From the NCBI GenBank assembly GCA_027922465.2, contig BQMF02000601.1, positions 124,001 to 188,000 on the forward strand: a stretch of DNA of 64,000 bases, written 5' to 3'. The notes beneath the pieces were generated by a model. The model was not told the DNA's origin and searched no databases. It saw nothing but the letters and a program-made list of their open reading frames with translations. This DNA is from Turritopsis dohrnii (lineage: Eukaryota > Cnidaria > Hydrozoa > Anthoathecata > Oceaniidae). This document shows positions 11,709-22,938 of this stretch, piece after piece; the stretch's first letter is position 1; each line of letters begins with the position of its first letter. Position numbers and translations under genes: made by a program.

Positions 11709-13417
11709 ATGTCCTTTGAATTTCGAGTAAAATTTGGAAAAAAACTTTCTTGTACAATTTCAGGAGAGGTGATTGCTCGAAATATTCCATTGTCGAAGTA
11801 CAAAATTAAGTACAATCACCCAGAAACGAAGAAATCGCAAGAAGATTGGATATACGTGAATCATATCACCAGTAAATCGAATGCTATAGAACGAAAAAGG
11901 AAAAAGTTTTCGAAAATTGACGAATACTTAAAAGCTGCTGACAGTGAAAAACGCAGAAAAGAATTATTTATTGTTTTAGCTCATGACGAGAAAATGGAAA
12001 GCACCTTTGACCGCTATGGCCACACAATACTTTTCAACCCTGAACCAGATGGTAATTGTCAGTTCAGTGCTGTCTTGCATCAATTAAAGCGACAAAAACT
12101 AACTGATCTGTCATTAAATGAAATTCGCCAACAAGTTGTAAGCTACATGCAGGAGTACGAGTTATCCCCATTCAATGAGAGAGATGATTTCAGAACAGCC
12201 TTTGATAGCAACCGATTTAATAATTATACGGATTACTTAACTGAGATGAGAAGAGACGGCACCTATGGTGAACATCTTACATTACAAGCAATAAGTGAAT
12301 TTTTTTATGTTAGAATTCATGTTGTATCTTCCGATGGCTAAAATTATGACAGATTTATTGTGCCACGGGAAAACGTAACCGATATACCAACGATAAGTTT
12401 AGGGTATTACCCAGAAGGAAGGGGAGAGCATTGTGTAAGTATTGATAGAGTAGACTTTCTAATTGATGTAGAACACGGAATGGATGCAAGTCATATTCAT
12501 GAAGTCGATCGATTAGTAGATAACGATGCCAAAAGTTCTGAAATTAACGAAGGTGGTCGAACAACAGATAACGAAAACGACAACACGAATATAGACGAAA
12601 TAAACGAAGGCAATCGAACGGAGAATTACGAAAGCGACAATGCTGAAATAAATGCAGACGATCGAACTGGGAACAACGATAACGGCAACAACGAAATAAA
12701 TGAAGTCAAACAGATGCAGAGTAAAAATGATGAAAACAATTATATAAACGAAGACGATAGAAAGAAAGATCAAGAAAATGACAACACAGAAGTAAACGGA
12801 ATAAACGAAGGTAATCGAACACCAATAGACCTTTCCCGAATTTCTGTTTAAACACCGTGTTATAGCCTAGCCTCTAAGTTTCGCCTCTTTTTCAAACTCT
12901 TAATTACTTCTAATTATTCCACTGGGGAACTGAAAAAACGAGTAACTATTATTTACTGAGAACATTATGCAATTAGAAAAACAATAAAGAACATAGAAAC
13001 GAGGCGAAACTTAGAAGCTAGGCCATAACACGGTGTTTAAACAGAAATTCGGGAAAGGTGTATTAATGAAAACGAAAAGATCGAGTTAACAGAAATAAAT
13101 GAAACCATCAATCAGTGAAAAACGACAAAAACTTGATCGAAGAAGAGAATGTACCTGTTAGAGAAATATATTTAGAAAATATTAAAACCAAACTGGCACC
13201 AAGTTTAATCACATCAGCCAAAGAAATAATTAATTTAAGTGGTGGGAAAAATAGTGGGATTTCCATTGAACTAAAAAATATTCTTTCGCACGATCCAAAC
13301 AGACCAAGAAAAAATAGAACTGGACGATTAATAAATTGGGATCAAGCTACAGTCCTTCTCAAGGCACTGACATATGGATGGTTTTCAATTATCGCAATAA
13401 AATGGCCAAAGCAATAA
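11709..13417 (+). pseudogene. OTU-family cysteine protease-like gene, broken
   Basis: The reading frame from ATG 11709 encodes ~210 residues with an N-terminal module of unknown function, then an OTU domain with the catalytic block DGNCQFSAV (Asp and Cys) near residue 115. The domain continues after an in-frame TAA at 12339-12341, in the same frame, to the His block GEHCVSI near 12430. OTU proteins usually remove ubiquitin; in invertebrate genomes similar genes are often carried by mobile elements. After the domain comes an Asn/Glu-rich repeat region with NEINE- and NEGNRT-type units, which is split by the MITE at 12828-13060. A last conserved piece (13115-13417, ending SIIAIKWPKQ) is in a shifted frame. 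The stop, frameshift and insertion mark a pseudogene; the family assignment is firm, the mobile-element origin is inference. Confidence 0.75.
12828..13060. mobile_element. 233-bp MITE inserted in the OTU pseudogene
   Basis: Terminal inverted repeats of about 60 bases start G(A/C)CCTTTCCCGAATTTC and include AAACACCGTGTTAT. TA lies outside both ends (12826-12827 and 13061-13062). The same end sequence (GACCTTTCCCGA) occurs at 25033, so this is a local family. No coding sequence. Confidence 0.88.
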
Positions 13418-13563
13418 CTGTACAATCAGTTTTTTCATAAAATTCTTATTTTGGATTTGATCCACCCTCTTCTGTTGAACATTTTAGTCATGTTATCTTT
13501 TGTTTGTAGTGTATATATTAGAATTGTAAAGAATTTATTACATTTTGAAATGTTATTCTAAGG

Positions 13564-13587
13564 ACCCCCCACCCCCTCCCCCCCCCT
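13564..13587 (+). repeat. C-rich low-complexity tract
   Basis: A run of C with a few A and T interruptions in an otherwise AT-rich region. Confidence 0.9.
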
Positions 13588-13704
13588 GCGAGCTATTTTT
13601 GAAAATTTAACTTGTGGAATGAAGCTGTGTTGGGACTGAAGATGAAAAAACGTGTTTATCACATTTTAGGGCTATGCACTTTAATATTTTTATTTAAAAG
13701 GTGA

Positions 13705-13825
13705 ATTGATGGTTGCGACAAATAGGCTTGATTTTCAATTTTTTTGCGACATATAGTGTTGCGACATATAGGGTCGACTTGCGACATATAGGGTTGATTG
13801 CGACATGTAGTGTCTGTACACCTGT
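13705..13825 (+). repeat. TTGCGACATATAGGGT tandem repeat
   Basis: Four to five imperfect units of about 20-25 bases containing TTGCGACATATAG. The array lies in non-coding sequence. Confidence 0.85.
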
Positions 13826-13829
13826 AGTA

Positions 13830-16118
13830 TTTTCACAAAGGCGTAAATCGTCGAATGAATAATAACCGAGAAGCCTGGCCTGATTTTTTTCACAGATTAC
13901 TACTTCTAACATCAAGACCAAAAACGCAAATTTATATGACCGAATAACGTATTACATACGCATTTTTTTCTAATAGATTCATTGAAAGGAAGTTGGCTAG
14001 TTATTATAAAAGAAAACCTTGCGCTTCAACAGCAATCAACTAAATCCTTTTCCTTATTAGTCGGGAGATTTTTTGTGGCAGCATATAAACAACATACGCA
14101 CGATACGCATAAATAGAAATTATATGGGCATTACAACTACAACAATTTTGGTAATTTAATCGATTTTATTTAAGCTTTAAATTTGAGTTTTACAAGTTGG
14201 ACTATTCAGCTTTAGGTTCTTGCAGGCTTGCATGTTTGGTTAATCACGCAGGTGAAACCTTTTTCTACCAAGTAAGTGGTCCTCAGAAGATCTAATGCCA
14301 AGCAGTTGCTGAGTACTAAAAATAAAAGTGTAAAAAGTTATGTATAATTGTTCAACGCACCAATTAATTCTAATCCCATTTAACAACAGACCTTATAGAA
14401 CATTGAATTACAGCATCATAATTTTAACTCTAATATCATACTTGAAGGAGAAATAGTTACTGAATTTCGCTATTTCATGGTGGCGGGTGAGTCAATGATA
14501 GTCAATAAAACTATATTTATCATCCCTATTAATGCAAAACTCAGTTCATGGAAATTCATATAATTTTTTGTTTTTCTCTGGTTAAAAAATAAATCTGAAA
14601 TAATTGTATTGTATTTTGTCTGATTTTCGAATACCCATAATGGCACAAAAATGTAGAAAATAACAACGACTAAATATGTTTTGGCATTTGTAAATTTTCA
14701 TAATTCCGAACACAAATCAAATCCAAATGCCAAAAATTAAAAACACTGCACATCCCATACTGTTAATCAAACTTAAAGGCATTCCTGCTAATGATTATGG
14801 ATGTATCTGCTTATTGCCCAGAATCTTTTCCCATTTAGAATTAGGGAGACTGCATTAATCGCATAATCACTGTCTGAATGAGTTATATAATCCAATTTAC
14901 CAACGAAAGATCAACACTTAAAGTATCACTTTTAGCAAGTTCACTACACGCAGTTACAAGATTTTCGGTCACAGGCATCAATAAATATCCAAACAATGCC
15001 GGCTCATCACACAGAAGTATTCACAGTATGTAAATGATCCCTCAAATAAAATTCCACAAGGCAAACTAAAGCAACCTGTCTTGCTAAGAGACACTCCCAG
15101 ACGGAAAAGGAATTTGTCTCAAGGGATAGATTTTGTTGGTGAACACTCCTTCAATGGAACAATATGGCAACTAAAATTAAATGAAGGTTTGTATATAAGG
15201 TTAGATTAATCCTGATTTAAATAGGCAAGTATATAAAATATGCTACCTTTACACGCATAAATTGTTTACAGGAGAATTAATTACGGAACAAATTTTTGTG
15301 AATTGAACCTCAAAAAAATCTTGATTTGCAGGTTTAATTCTTGCAAATTTGACAAAAATCTCAGAATTTGCGGAAGAAACTTGTGCGACTCAAAGACAAA
15401 TTTAAAAAAGTGATTATTTTTATCCTTTGCTCATCATCATTTTCATTATCTAGAATATTAAAACTATTCCTATCTATATATATAATCTGAAGGATCTTTC
15501 TCAATTTCTACCTGTACAAGAAAGAAAAAAGTTCTGAATTTATAGTGATACTAATGATGTAATACAGATAGATTGGAAAGTAAAATATTGTCTTCTTGTT
15601 TCGGGGTCCATTATTTCCATACATTTCATCATTCTGTGGTCTGCAGTACAATCCACTTCCCCTTTATGTGTATAATTTGGAAAACAATTGCTTTAACGAT
15701 GAGAAAAAGCTTATTAGCGGGGCAAAGTTTTGCGATTTCATGGCAGAATTGCGAAAATATCCTGTAATTAATAGTTCTGCAAGAAATTATCCAGCATTAA
15801 TAAGTACGAATAACGTAGTATATTGTATAATTGTTTTTGTTTGTGTTTTTATGTTTAATTTCTAGTATATAACCTCAAAATGAAATTAAGGCTATTACTA
15901 AATTAACGTCTTGTTTATATATATACTTACGATTCACTTGAAATTCAATTTTATTACTAATGATGACAACAGAAATGGCGAAACCTGTTTTAAAAAAAGA
16001 GGCTGTATTGTTTGTAAAAATAATTACTAAACTGTATGTATACTGTATGTATACCTATATGTTAAACACTTCAATTTTGTTTGTAGCTTGAAATTTTAAA
16101 TTAACAAAAAGTTATATA
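13830..16118. other. no recognisable feature
   Basis: About 2.3 kb of AT-rich sequence. I found no domain-bearing frame, no paired terminal repeats and no RNA gene. Short frames at 15573-15865 overlap one another and show no known motif. Confidence 0.5.
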
Positions 16119-16974
16119 TCTATATATTAATAGCCGATTCTCCGTCTGTTTGTTTGTTTGTTTGTGCGTTTGTTTGTTTGTAAGTCACGCAAAATGGTAG
16201 ATTGAGTTGTGAGCGAAATTATTTCTTTTTTTTTGTGTGCGACGTGAGTTCGAAGCAAATACATTGCAACCCCAATCGAACGTGACTTTTTGAAGGTGGC
16301 TGATGAACTAATAGGAATAACGTTTTGTTTTTATCATTATTGTTAGTTTTATATTCCACGTTGACTTGGCTTTGAAAACAGTACATCAACTAAATACAAA
16401 GAAACTAACTGATTAAACATTTTGGACAAAAAGCAGCAGTGGCAGAACGTGGCAGCATGTGCGGTTTGCAACTAACTCTTGCCTGACTGTCTGAGACGGG
16501 TGAACTTTTTTTTGAGCAATCAAAATGTTTAAAAATGTTTAAAAACCGATAGGTAAAAAATCATAATGTGCTTTTTTTTTGCTTTTCTTTTAATAATTTA
16601 ATATCTTCTTTTAATTGTTTCTGATCGAACGTTTTTTTATTCTATTTATTCATTTAGCACGTGCCTTTTTTCTCTCCTCCCGTGTGAACTTTTTAAGAAG
16701 AGAAACCATTTTTCCCCTGTTTGATAGCACCCATGTTAGAGCGCCTAACATTTTTAAAACAAAAGCTAATAAAAAGTTGAAGTTTTCTCTCTCTACGTTT
16801 TGAGTGTATTGTTACACTGATAAAAGATTGGTTTTACCAGAGGTTGTGACTTCGAATCTGCTTCTGGTTGAGCACAAGTTGTACGAGCCGTTTATAAGGA
16901 AATTTGACGTTTATTGATACAGTGATACAGAGCAGGTGGACATGGACGGCGAGCGACGCCGCCTTGGCGGCTAG
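16119..16974 (+). mobile_element. 856-bp non-autonomous Helitron
   Basis: Begins TCTATATATTAATAGCC and ends with the hairpin GCCGCC-TT-GGCGGC joined to CTAG at 16971-16974. Flanks are A on the left and T on the right, in TATATA-rich DNA, as expected for Helitron insertion. A TTTG run follows the 5' end (16148-16180). Internal sequence around 16270-16320 (ATTGCAACCCCAATCGAA) is shared with the Helitron-like copies at 10.4 and 28.9 kb. No Rep/helicase gene is present. Confidence 0.87.
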
Positions 16975-17640
16975 TATATATATATATACCAAATGACCTT
17001 AAAATGGCTAAGAACACTATGAAATAGAATAATTCAGTAAGAATCACCTAGTCTTCCCTCAAGGTATGCAAGCTAACATCTTATCTTTAAATATATAATG
17101 TTTTGGAGGCGAAAAAGAAAACATAACTTGAGTGGCATTAGATGAATACGCAACTTGCCTGACTTTTTTTCCATAATTTTTATCTCATCCAATTAGGATA
17201 CATGGTTGTTAATGTCTTGATTCAATACACTTCAATATAAGTTTATACAGTTGTTATATTATCGCATGTAAAAGCTAATTCGATAGTTAATGTCTTCTTG
17301 ATTCTTGTTGATAAGTTTTAGCAGCGTTTCGCTCCCAGAATGCACCTCATCAAAATAAAGGGTGGGGAGATGCTGCATTAAAACGAATAATTTATTCATT
17401 CATTCAAATGAAGGGAACTCTTTTTGTATTGTAATATATTTACTTCCTCACACATAAGTGATATATTTTCCAAAAATCAACATCGTGCTTAAAACTTTCT
17501 GATTTTGAACTGAAAAATTTAAAGTTAGCAACAACGGGCGTATAACTGGGGCATGAAGAACTGCGATCTTACACACACACTGACGGACTGACAGACACGG
17601 GGAAATGAAAGATCAGCTACCTTGCGGCGCTGACCAAAAA
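16975..17640. other. no recognisable feature
   Basis: AT-rich spacer. A short alternating CA tract and TGACGGACTGACAG lie near 17575-17595; nothing else is recognisable. Confidence 0.5.
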
Positions 17641-17644
17641 ATCA

Positions 17645-18216
17645 TATAAACCATTAAAGAAATGAAACTCATGGATTTATTCGTGTTGTTTATGGTTTTG
17701 GGAAGAACATACTATAAATCATTTCAAAAATTCATTAGTGATTGCAGTCCCATGTAACTTTGGCACAAAAGAAACTGTTGGAAGGTATCAATTTGTTTTC
17801 AATTAACATTTTTTAATCTTATTCAAGTTTTGGTTTCGTATGTCTGTTCTATGTTATATATTGCCATTTATTTTACGCTAAAGTTACTTCTCTACTGCGT
17901 CTAAATATACATTCTGTGTTATAATTGCTATTTATGCCTGTGTTAAATCTTCTGCATGTAAACAACATGATTTCAGTCAATATCAGGGCATTTTTAGGCA
18001 TTTTGATGATTCAGATTCTTTATCATTTCGATGTTTGAATTGAGTTTCATGTCTCCAGAGTAAAAAATTGGGGCAAATGTTAAGTATTTCAATGTTTTAA
18101 TTTATTAATTACTTTGATGTTTCGTTCTTTCCAGGGTAAATTTGTTCCATTAAGCTATTCTGTGATTCAGTTCGCATTGATTAAAGCTGGTGAAAAATTT
18201 TTACCCGGATTGCTAG
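17645..18216 (+). mobile_element. Helitron family B, copy 1
   Basis: Starts near AAGAAATGAAACTCATGG and ends with a hairpin (GGTGAAAAATTTTTACC), a spacer and CTAG at 18213-18216 followed by T. Long parts match 24890-26053 and the start matches 29605-29655. The 5' end was not fixed; the 3' end is convincing. Confidence 0.75.
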
Positions 18217-18332
18217 TATATGGCTTTCCGTTTGCAATTCCGTAGTTACAATTTTCGTCACGAGGGAACGCAGGATTTGGACACATCCTTTTCGAAGCTA
18301 AACTCGGTAAAAATGTTTACCCGGGTTACTAG
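18217..18332 (+). mobile_element. short Helitron remnant with complete 3' end
   Basis: Between two CTAG ends. The terminal hairpin GGTAAA-AATG-TTTACC is followed by CGGGTTACTAG (CTAG at 18329-18332). It matches the 3' half of the 10271-10659 element in reverse orientation. Confidence 0.8.
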
Positions 18333-18560
18333 TCTTATTATACTACATCGCATTGTGCATACCACTTTTATTTTAGAGAGTAATGGATTTAGTTTTTTTT
18401 TAACGGTCAAAACCTTCTTATTTGTTCCCTTTTCGTCGTAAAACCACGTAATTGCGAGAGCGTTTTTTTAATGTTACGTAATCTAAGTGCGATGTTTAAT
18501 TTAACTGACGTTTTTTAAACCAATCAGAGCGCAAGAAATTCTTTTTTCACCATTTTGATT
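18333..18560 (+). mobile_element. Helitron 5' end, head-to-tail with the preceding one
   Basis: Starts TCTTATTATACTACATCG immediately after the CTAG at 18332. The start is the 5' consensus of this family, and the following block (TTTTATTTTAGAGAG) matches 28778-28795. No 3' end was found for it. Confidence 0.65.
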
Positions 18561-18799
18561 AGTTGCCGAAAATCAAAAGTTGATAGCAACAGAATCCGTT
18601 GCTAAATTATTATTCACGATGATTATTCATGGTAATGCAAAGTTTGGTGAGTTTATTTACGTTACTTAAAATGCATAAAAGGCTTATTATTAACAAAAGA
18701 TTTACATTACATTCAACATTAAAACAGTTCTAGCAAATGAAGAAGTCTAATTTATGTAAATAAATTTAAAACATTGCAACATGGCAGAATGAAAGTATA

Positions 18800-19060
18800 T
18801 TTAGTATGTACATGTTTGCAGTAGAAAATATGGATGGATGTACAGTAGAAACTTGCTGGAAAGTAAAGAAAGTTTGCAGAGGTATTAACAGCGTTTACAG
18901 TACAAAATCTACTGGAAAATACAGAAAGTTTTTGCATATAAGCATAAAAGCAGTTTTATGTCTTTCAGTTTATAAAAATGGTAGCGTAATTTCAGTGGAA
19001 AACAAATAGCAGAAGAAAGTATTTTAAGTATATGTTTACAGTAGGAAAGTGTGCTGGAAG
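18800..19060 (+). repeat. imperfect repeats of TTTACAGTAGAAA-TGCTGGAAAG
   Basis: Four or five diverged units of a ~45-base motif, each with (T)ACAGTA followed by a CTGGAAA block, at about 18817, 18842, 18893 and 19033. Short frames here have no recognisable domain. Confidence 0.6.
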
Positions 19061-19261
19061 GTAAACAAAGTATTATTATTTTGAAATATAGAAAGTAAAG
19101 AATTTATAATGGTTTGAAAATGGCTGCAGAAGATGTTGTTGTTTACTAACATGATGATGTGAATTGGTATGAAAGGTATATTCTCTTTGTTTGAAGTTAA
19201 ACCAAAGTTAAAATATTATAGATCTATTTAGTTAAAACACAGTTAGTATGCTGGATAAATA

Positions 19262-20080
19262 AAGAACAAGAGCCAGATGGCGCAAAACAATAGCAGCAAA
19301 AGTACTTGCCACAAGAATACTTTTAAATTTGAAATTTTACTTAAAGTTCTTAAACGTTCTGTAAACGTTATTTCTTGAGATATCTTACTGGCGGAAAACA
19401 GGCATAAACGATAATATAATGTTTAAAATTACTAACTCGTGTAAATAGGGTCTAATCGTAACACACCAGCAATTTAATTTATTAGAAGACAAAAAAATTA
19501 TACATGCATGAGCTGTTTATAACGTACGCTTTTTTTATAAGAGCTTATGTAGAAAAAAACGCGTTTCTTCGAAAAAAAAAATTAATGTTTTGAATTATAA
19601 TTTTTTGAAACCGAAAATGAATTCAAACAGATAACTGCCTTTTTTTAACTCGATTTTTGAAAACTTTGATGTTCAAAGACAGAACAGATAGCTAACAAAC
19701 GTAGAAAGTAAAGTCTGATCTGTGCTTTACTGACACGAAAAACATATCTATTTTCAAGTGCCAAAGTTCATTGATTCAGTACCATAAGTAACTAAAAAAT
19801 CCCAGTTTTATGTAGACCTATTTGATTAATATCCATTCCTTCATCAATTAAGTGATAAAATATCAAAGAAAACGTATTTTAAATGTATGTGATTTAAAAC
19901 CTTCGAAAATTCAAAAGGCTGCGTTCGTTCATTAGAATGTATATTGAGTTTTTAACGGGGACTCGCAGACTCTAAATCGCAGACTAATTGCCATTTCGGC
20001 CGGAGGAGTAGTAGTAGGAGTAGTAGGAGTAGTCCAAGGGTGTTTTAATACGATATTCGCTATCGCTGCTACCGTAATAA
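19262..20080 (-). mobile_element. dispersed element X, copy 2
   Basis: Inverted copy of the 5074-5955 element. The (TAC)n tract is reduced to a short run of mixed TAC and TCC units. Confidence 0.7.
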
Positions 20081-20399
20081 CTGTTGTGAATTACCCAGAG
20101 GAGTTTTGCAATGTTCTGTCATTACGATTGTGTTTTTCATTATTGGATTTCTGCGTAAGCAAGAAATACTTTACGATCGTCCGTGTTTTTCTGATTTTTT
20201 TTTTTTTTCATCTTACTGTCCAAACCGGCGCATATTTGTTTCTCGAATTTCATTGGTCACTCATGCTAAAGGCTGCTAATTAACTGAACTTATTGGCTCG
20301 ATTTTTGCCATGCCATGTGATCATCCGGGTATTTTTCGACTTTACATTTGCACGCTGTTCACATAATGGTATACTATCAGCGGTACCGAAGAAACCCAC
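20081..20399. other. no recognisable feature
   Basis: Spacer between element X and the Harbinger MITE; nothing recognisable on either strand. Confidence 0.5.
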
Positions 20400-20402
20400 T
20401 TA

Positions 20403-21205
20403 AGGCTAAAATACACGATCATTTTAAAATGACATTTTTTAAATGATCATTTAAAACTGATCGTGTAAACGCTGAAAAAATGACGAAAAGTACCCGTCAT
20501 TTTCAACCGTCATTTAAAAATGATAACTCAAACATGTTTGAGTTTTCATTTAAAAAATGATGGAATTTCTCTATTGAAATACGTCAGTTCTATTGTTTTA
20601 CTCACTTTAGTATAGTCACGCGATGAGTTTTTGCAGCTTATGAAGTAGAGAAACAAAGTGATAGTTTGCATAATAAACATGTCGTTGGTTAAGTTAGCAT
20701 CAACTGACAAATTTATTAATTTGTGGCAGGAAGAGGAGTTTTTGTGGAATGTTTCGTCCACAAATTACAAACATAAGGACCAAAGAGGAAAGAGTATAAC
20801 GCATTACTGTGCAATGTTTCTCGATAGATGGACTTATATGTTAAACTTCATATTTCTTCAAAATTTTCCTGCGAAATTCTTAACAAATTTGAATATTCAT
20901 AATGATCTTCTCCTTGAAATTCCCTCACAAGCGTGTTATAAATTCCTAAGAAGTTTCGTTTTTGAAGCCAAGGTGAAACCCAATGTCTTCTTTTCTGCCT
21001 TTCGTTTTTCCTCTTTCGTCATTTGGACATAACAGCAACAACTACGTTTGCTGCCGCCGGACTCCATGACTAAAAAGTACTCTTACCATAAAAAATGTTG
21101 TAATCATAAATGATCGTGTAAACAGATGTTCTAATCATTTTTTAAAGGATTAAAAAAATTATCATTTGTCATTTATCATTTTAAAATGATCGTGTATTTC
21201 AGCCT
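20403..21205. mobile_element. 803-bp PIF/Harbinger-type element, TTA target duplication
   Basis: Terminal inverted repeats AGGCTRAAATACACGATCAT continue for ~32 bases. TTA is duplicated outside both ends (20400-20402, 21206-21208), matching the TWA target of PIF/Harbinger. The inside has many ATTTAAAATGAT/ATCATTTT repeats. The only gene remnant is the MADF-type piece below; no transposase is present. Confidence 0.85.
20679..21032 (+). pseudogene. MADF/Myb-SANT-like protein remnant
   Basis: From ATG 20679 the first ~35 residues contain FINLWQEEEFLWNV and YKHKDQRGKS, the signature of MADF domains (acidic start, LW, then Y-K-(D/N)-(K/R)). Harbinger elements often code such a DNA-binding partner alongside the transposase. 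After about residue 40 the sequence no longer looks like the family, so the frame is lost or rearranged. It sits inside the 20403-21205 element, which supports the Harbinger assignment. Confidence 0.7.
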
Positions 21206-21208
21206 TTA

Positions 21209-22526
21209 GATTTCCAAAAGTTTATTGATCAATGTGGAATATATTCAAAAGAAGATGTACACTTCCAAAACCGAAAGTAAAGGGTAGAAAATTTATAATT
21301 TATCTTACAATGATTCTACTGTGTTCATTCTTTTCTAAAAACAAGTTTTCTAAAAACAAGTTTACATTGATTTGTAAAAACAGTGTGTGAAAAAGGAATG
21401 CTTTCGTTTCTTGGAAAATGTTTGGGATTCTTATAAGCCTTTCTAAATACAAAAGACTGTTTGTTTCATGTGTGGGCTGTAATGTTTTTTAAGCTCTGGA
21501 TACGTACAGCTAAGACCAGTTTCCTCTTCAGCTCAGCAAGAATGTCTAGTCTACCCTGCCTGTGCATTATTTTATGTTTGATGTTTCTCTAGCTGCTTTT
21601 TTAGCTTATCTACTTGTGTAGTTCTTGGCTGTATTACCAATGTCTTGAATTAGGAATGGGGACTTCCTAGTTATGATAGCAAACTGAAATTTATCTTTAC
21701 TGTCAGTAAATTTTAATAAATGGCGGACATCTTTTTTTAACACAAATTTCTGCTTTCAATTATGTTTGCTAATTTTGGTAAGTTTGGGTCATATTTTTTC
21801 ATAATCCAAATCTTTGTTTACTTTTTGTGTTTGGGAAGTCTTTTCGTAATTAAGAAGATTGACCGCATATATTGAAAGACTTACGTAATCACTGTGATGA
21901 TATCTGAAAGGATGTATTTAATTTAATGTTATTTTGTTCATTAAGTTTATATGCAGTTACGTACATTTCGTATTGTGTCAGTTATACTTTCATAATGCTC
22001 TGGGGTCTATGCGTAATTAAAAATTTAACTTTTTTAGGTTTCTGTATAAAATTTTATAATCTTTTAATGAATTTTCGTTCAGGTACTGCATGTTTGTAAA
22101 GTAACAATATGGCAATGATATATTGTTAATCAAACTAAAGCACAGATTTTTGTTATGTATGGATGTATTTTGCATGATCAAAATCTATGATTTACTTTTT
22201 GTGTTTGTGATTTAGTAATTCTGTTAGGAAGATTCACAAGAAATTTAATATAATTGTGAAAATGATTCAACCTCATACGTCATAGTCTTTCTTTTTTCAT
22301 AATACAGCTAATTTTGCAGAAATCCTTATGCCTGTAAGGGCATCTTGTTATTTTTAGGTTAATGCGTTCTCAAGGTTTTTTCTAGTTTGTTTTGCTTTTC
22401 TTTCGATATCGTCATAGTATGATTAGGTTTTTTTTATGCTTCTTGAATGTTTTCATTTGTTAACAAATCTTTAGCTATACAAATTGTCATTACGTTTGTG
22501 TTTATAATTATTACTTTTAATGTAAA
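21209..22526. repeat. mostly old repeat Y copies (inverted)
   Basis: 21840-22020 and 22130-22245 resemble the reverse complement of the 9.4-10.1 kb repeats, sharing blocks such as GTATTTTGCATGA and TTTGTGATTTAG. No coding sequence is seen in this 1.3-kb interval. Confidence 0.5.
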
Positions 22527-22938
22527 TACCGTATTTCCTCTAATAAACGCCGCGGCGTTTATTACAAATTCAAGGTTTTGGACGCGGCGTTTAATAGAGG
22601 GAGGCGTTCTTTAGAGGGCGGCGTTTATTACAAAATGAAAAATTGGACAGAAGCAATCTTAAATAATAATGTTTCCTTATCCTTAAAAAGGTTACAAAAA
22701 ATTGTGTGATAATGTTTTACACAAAAGATATGTTCACGAAAATGTCAAAGAAGAGCAATATCACTGTTGCCGTTCTCTTGTATGAGATGAAAGCTTTTTT
22801 ATAATTCTTGTTTAACCTGTTTTCTAATAAACACCGCTTTCCAAGATGCGGCGTTTAATAGAGGGAGGCGTTTATTAGAGGGCGGCGTTTACGACAAACA
22901 TTTGGCTATAAGTGCGGCGTTTAATAGAGGGCGGCGTT

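Noticed and set aside
12513..12773. Minus-strand hydrophobic frame
   Set aside because: It is the shadow of the Asn/Asp/Glu-rich tail of the OTU pseudogene on the plus strand.
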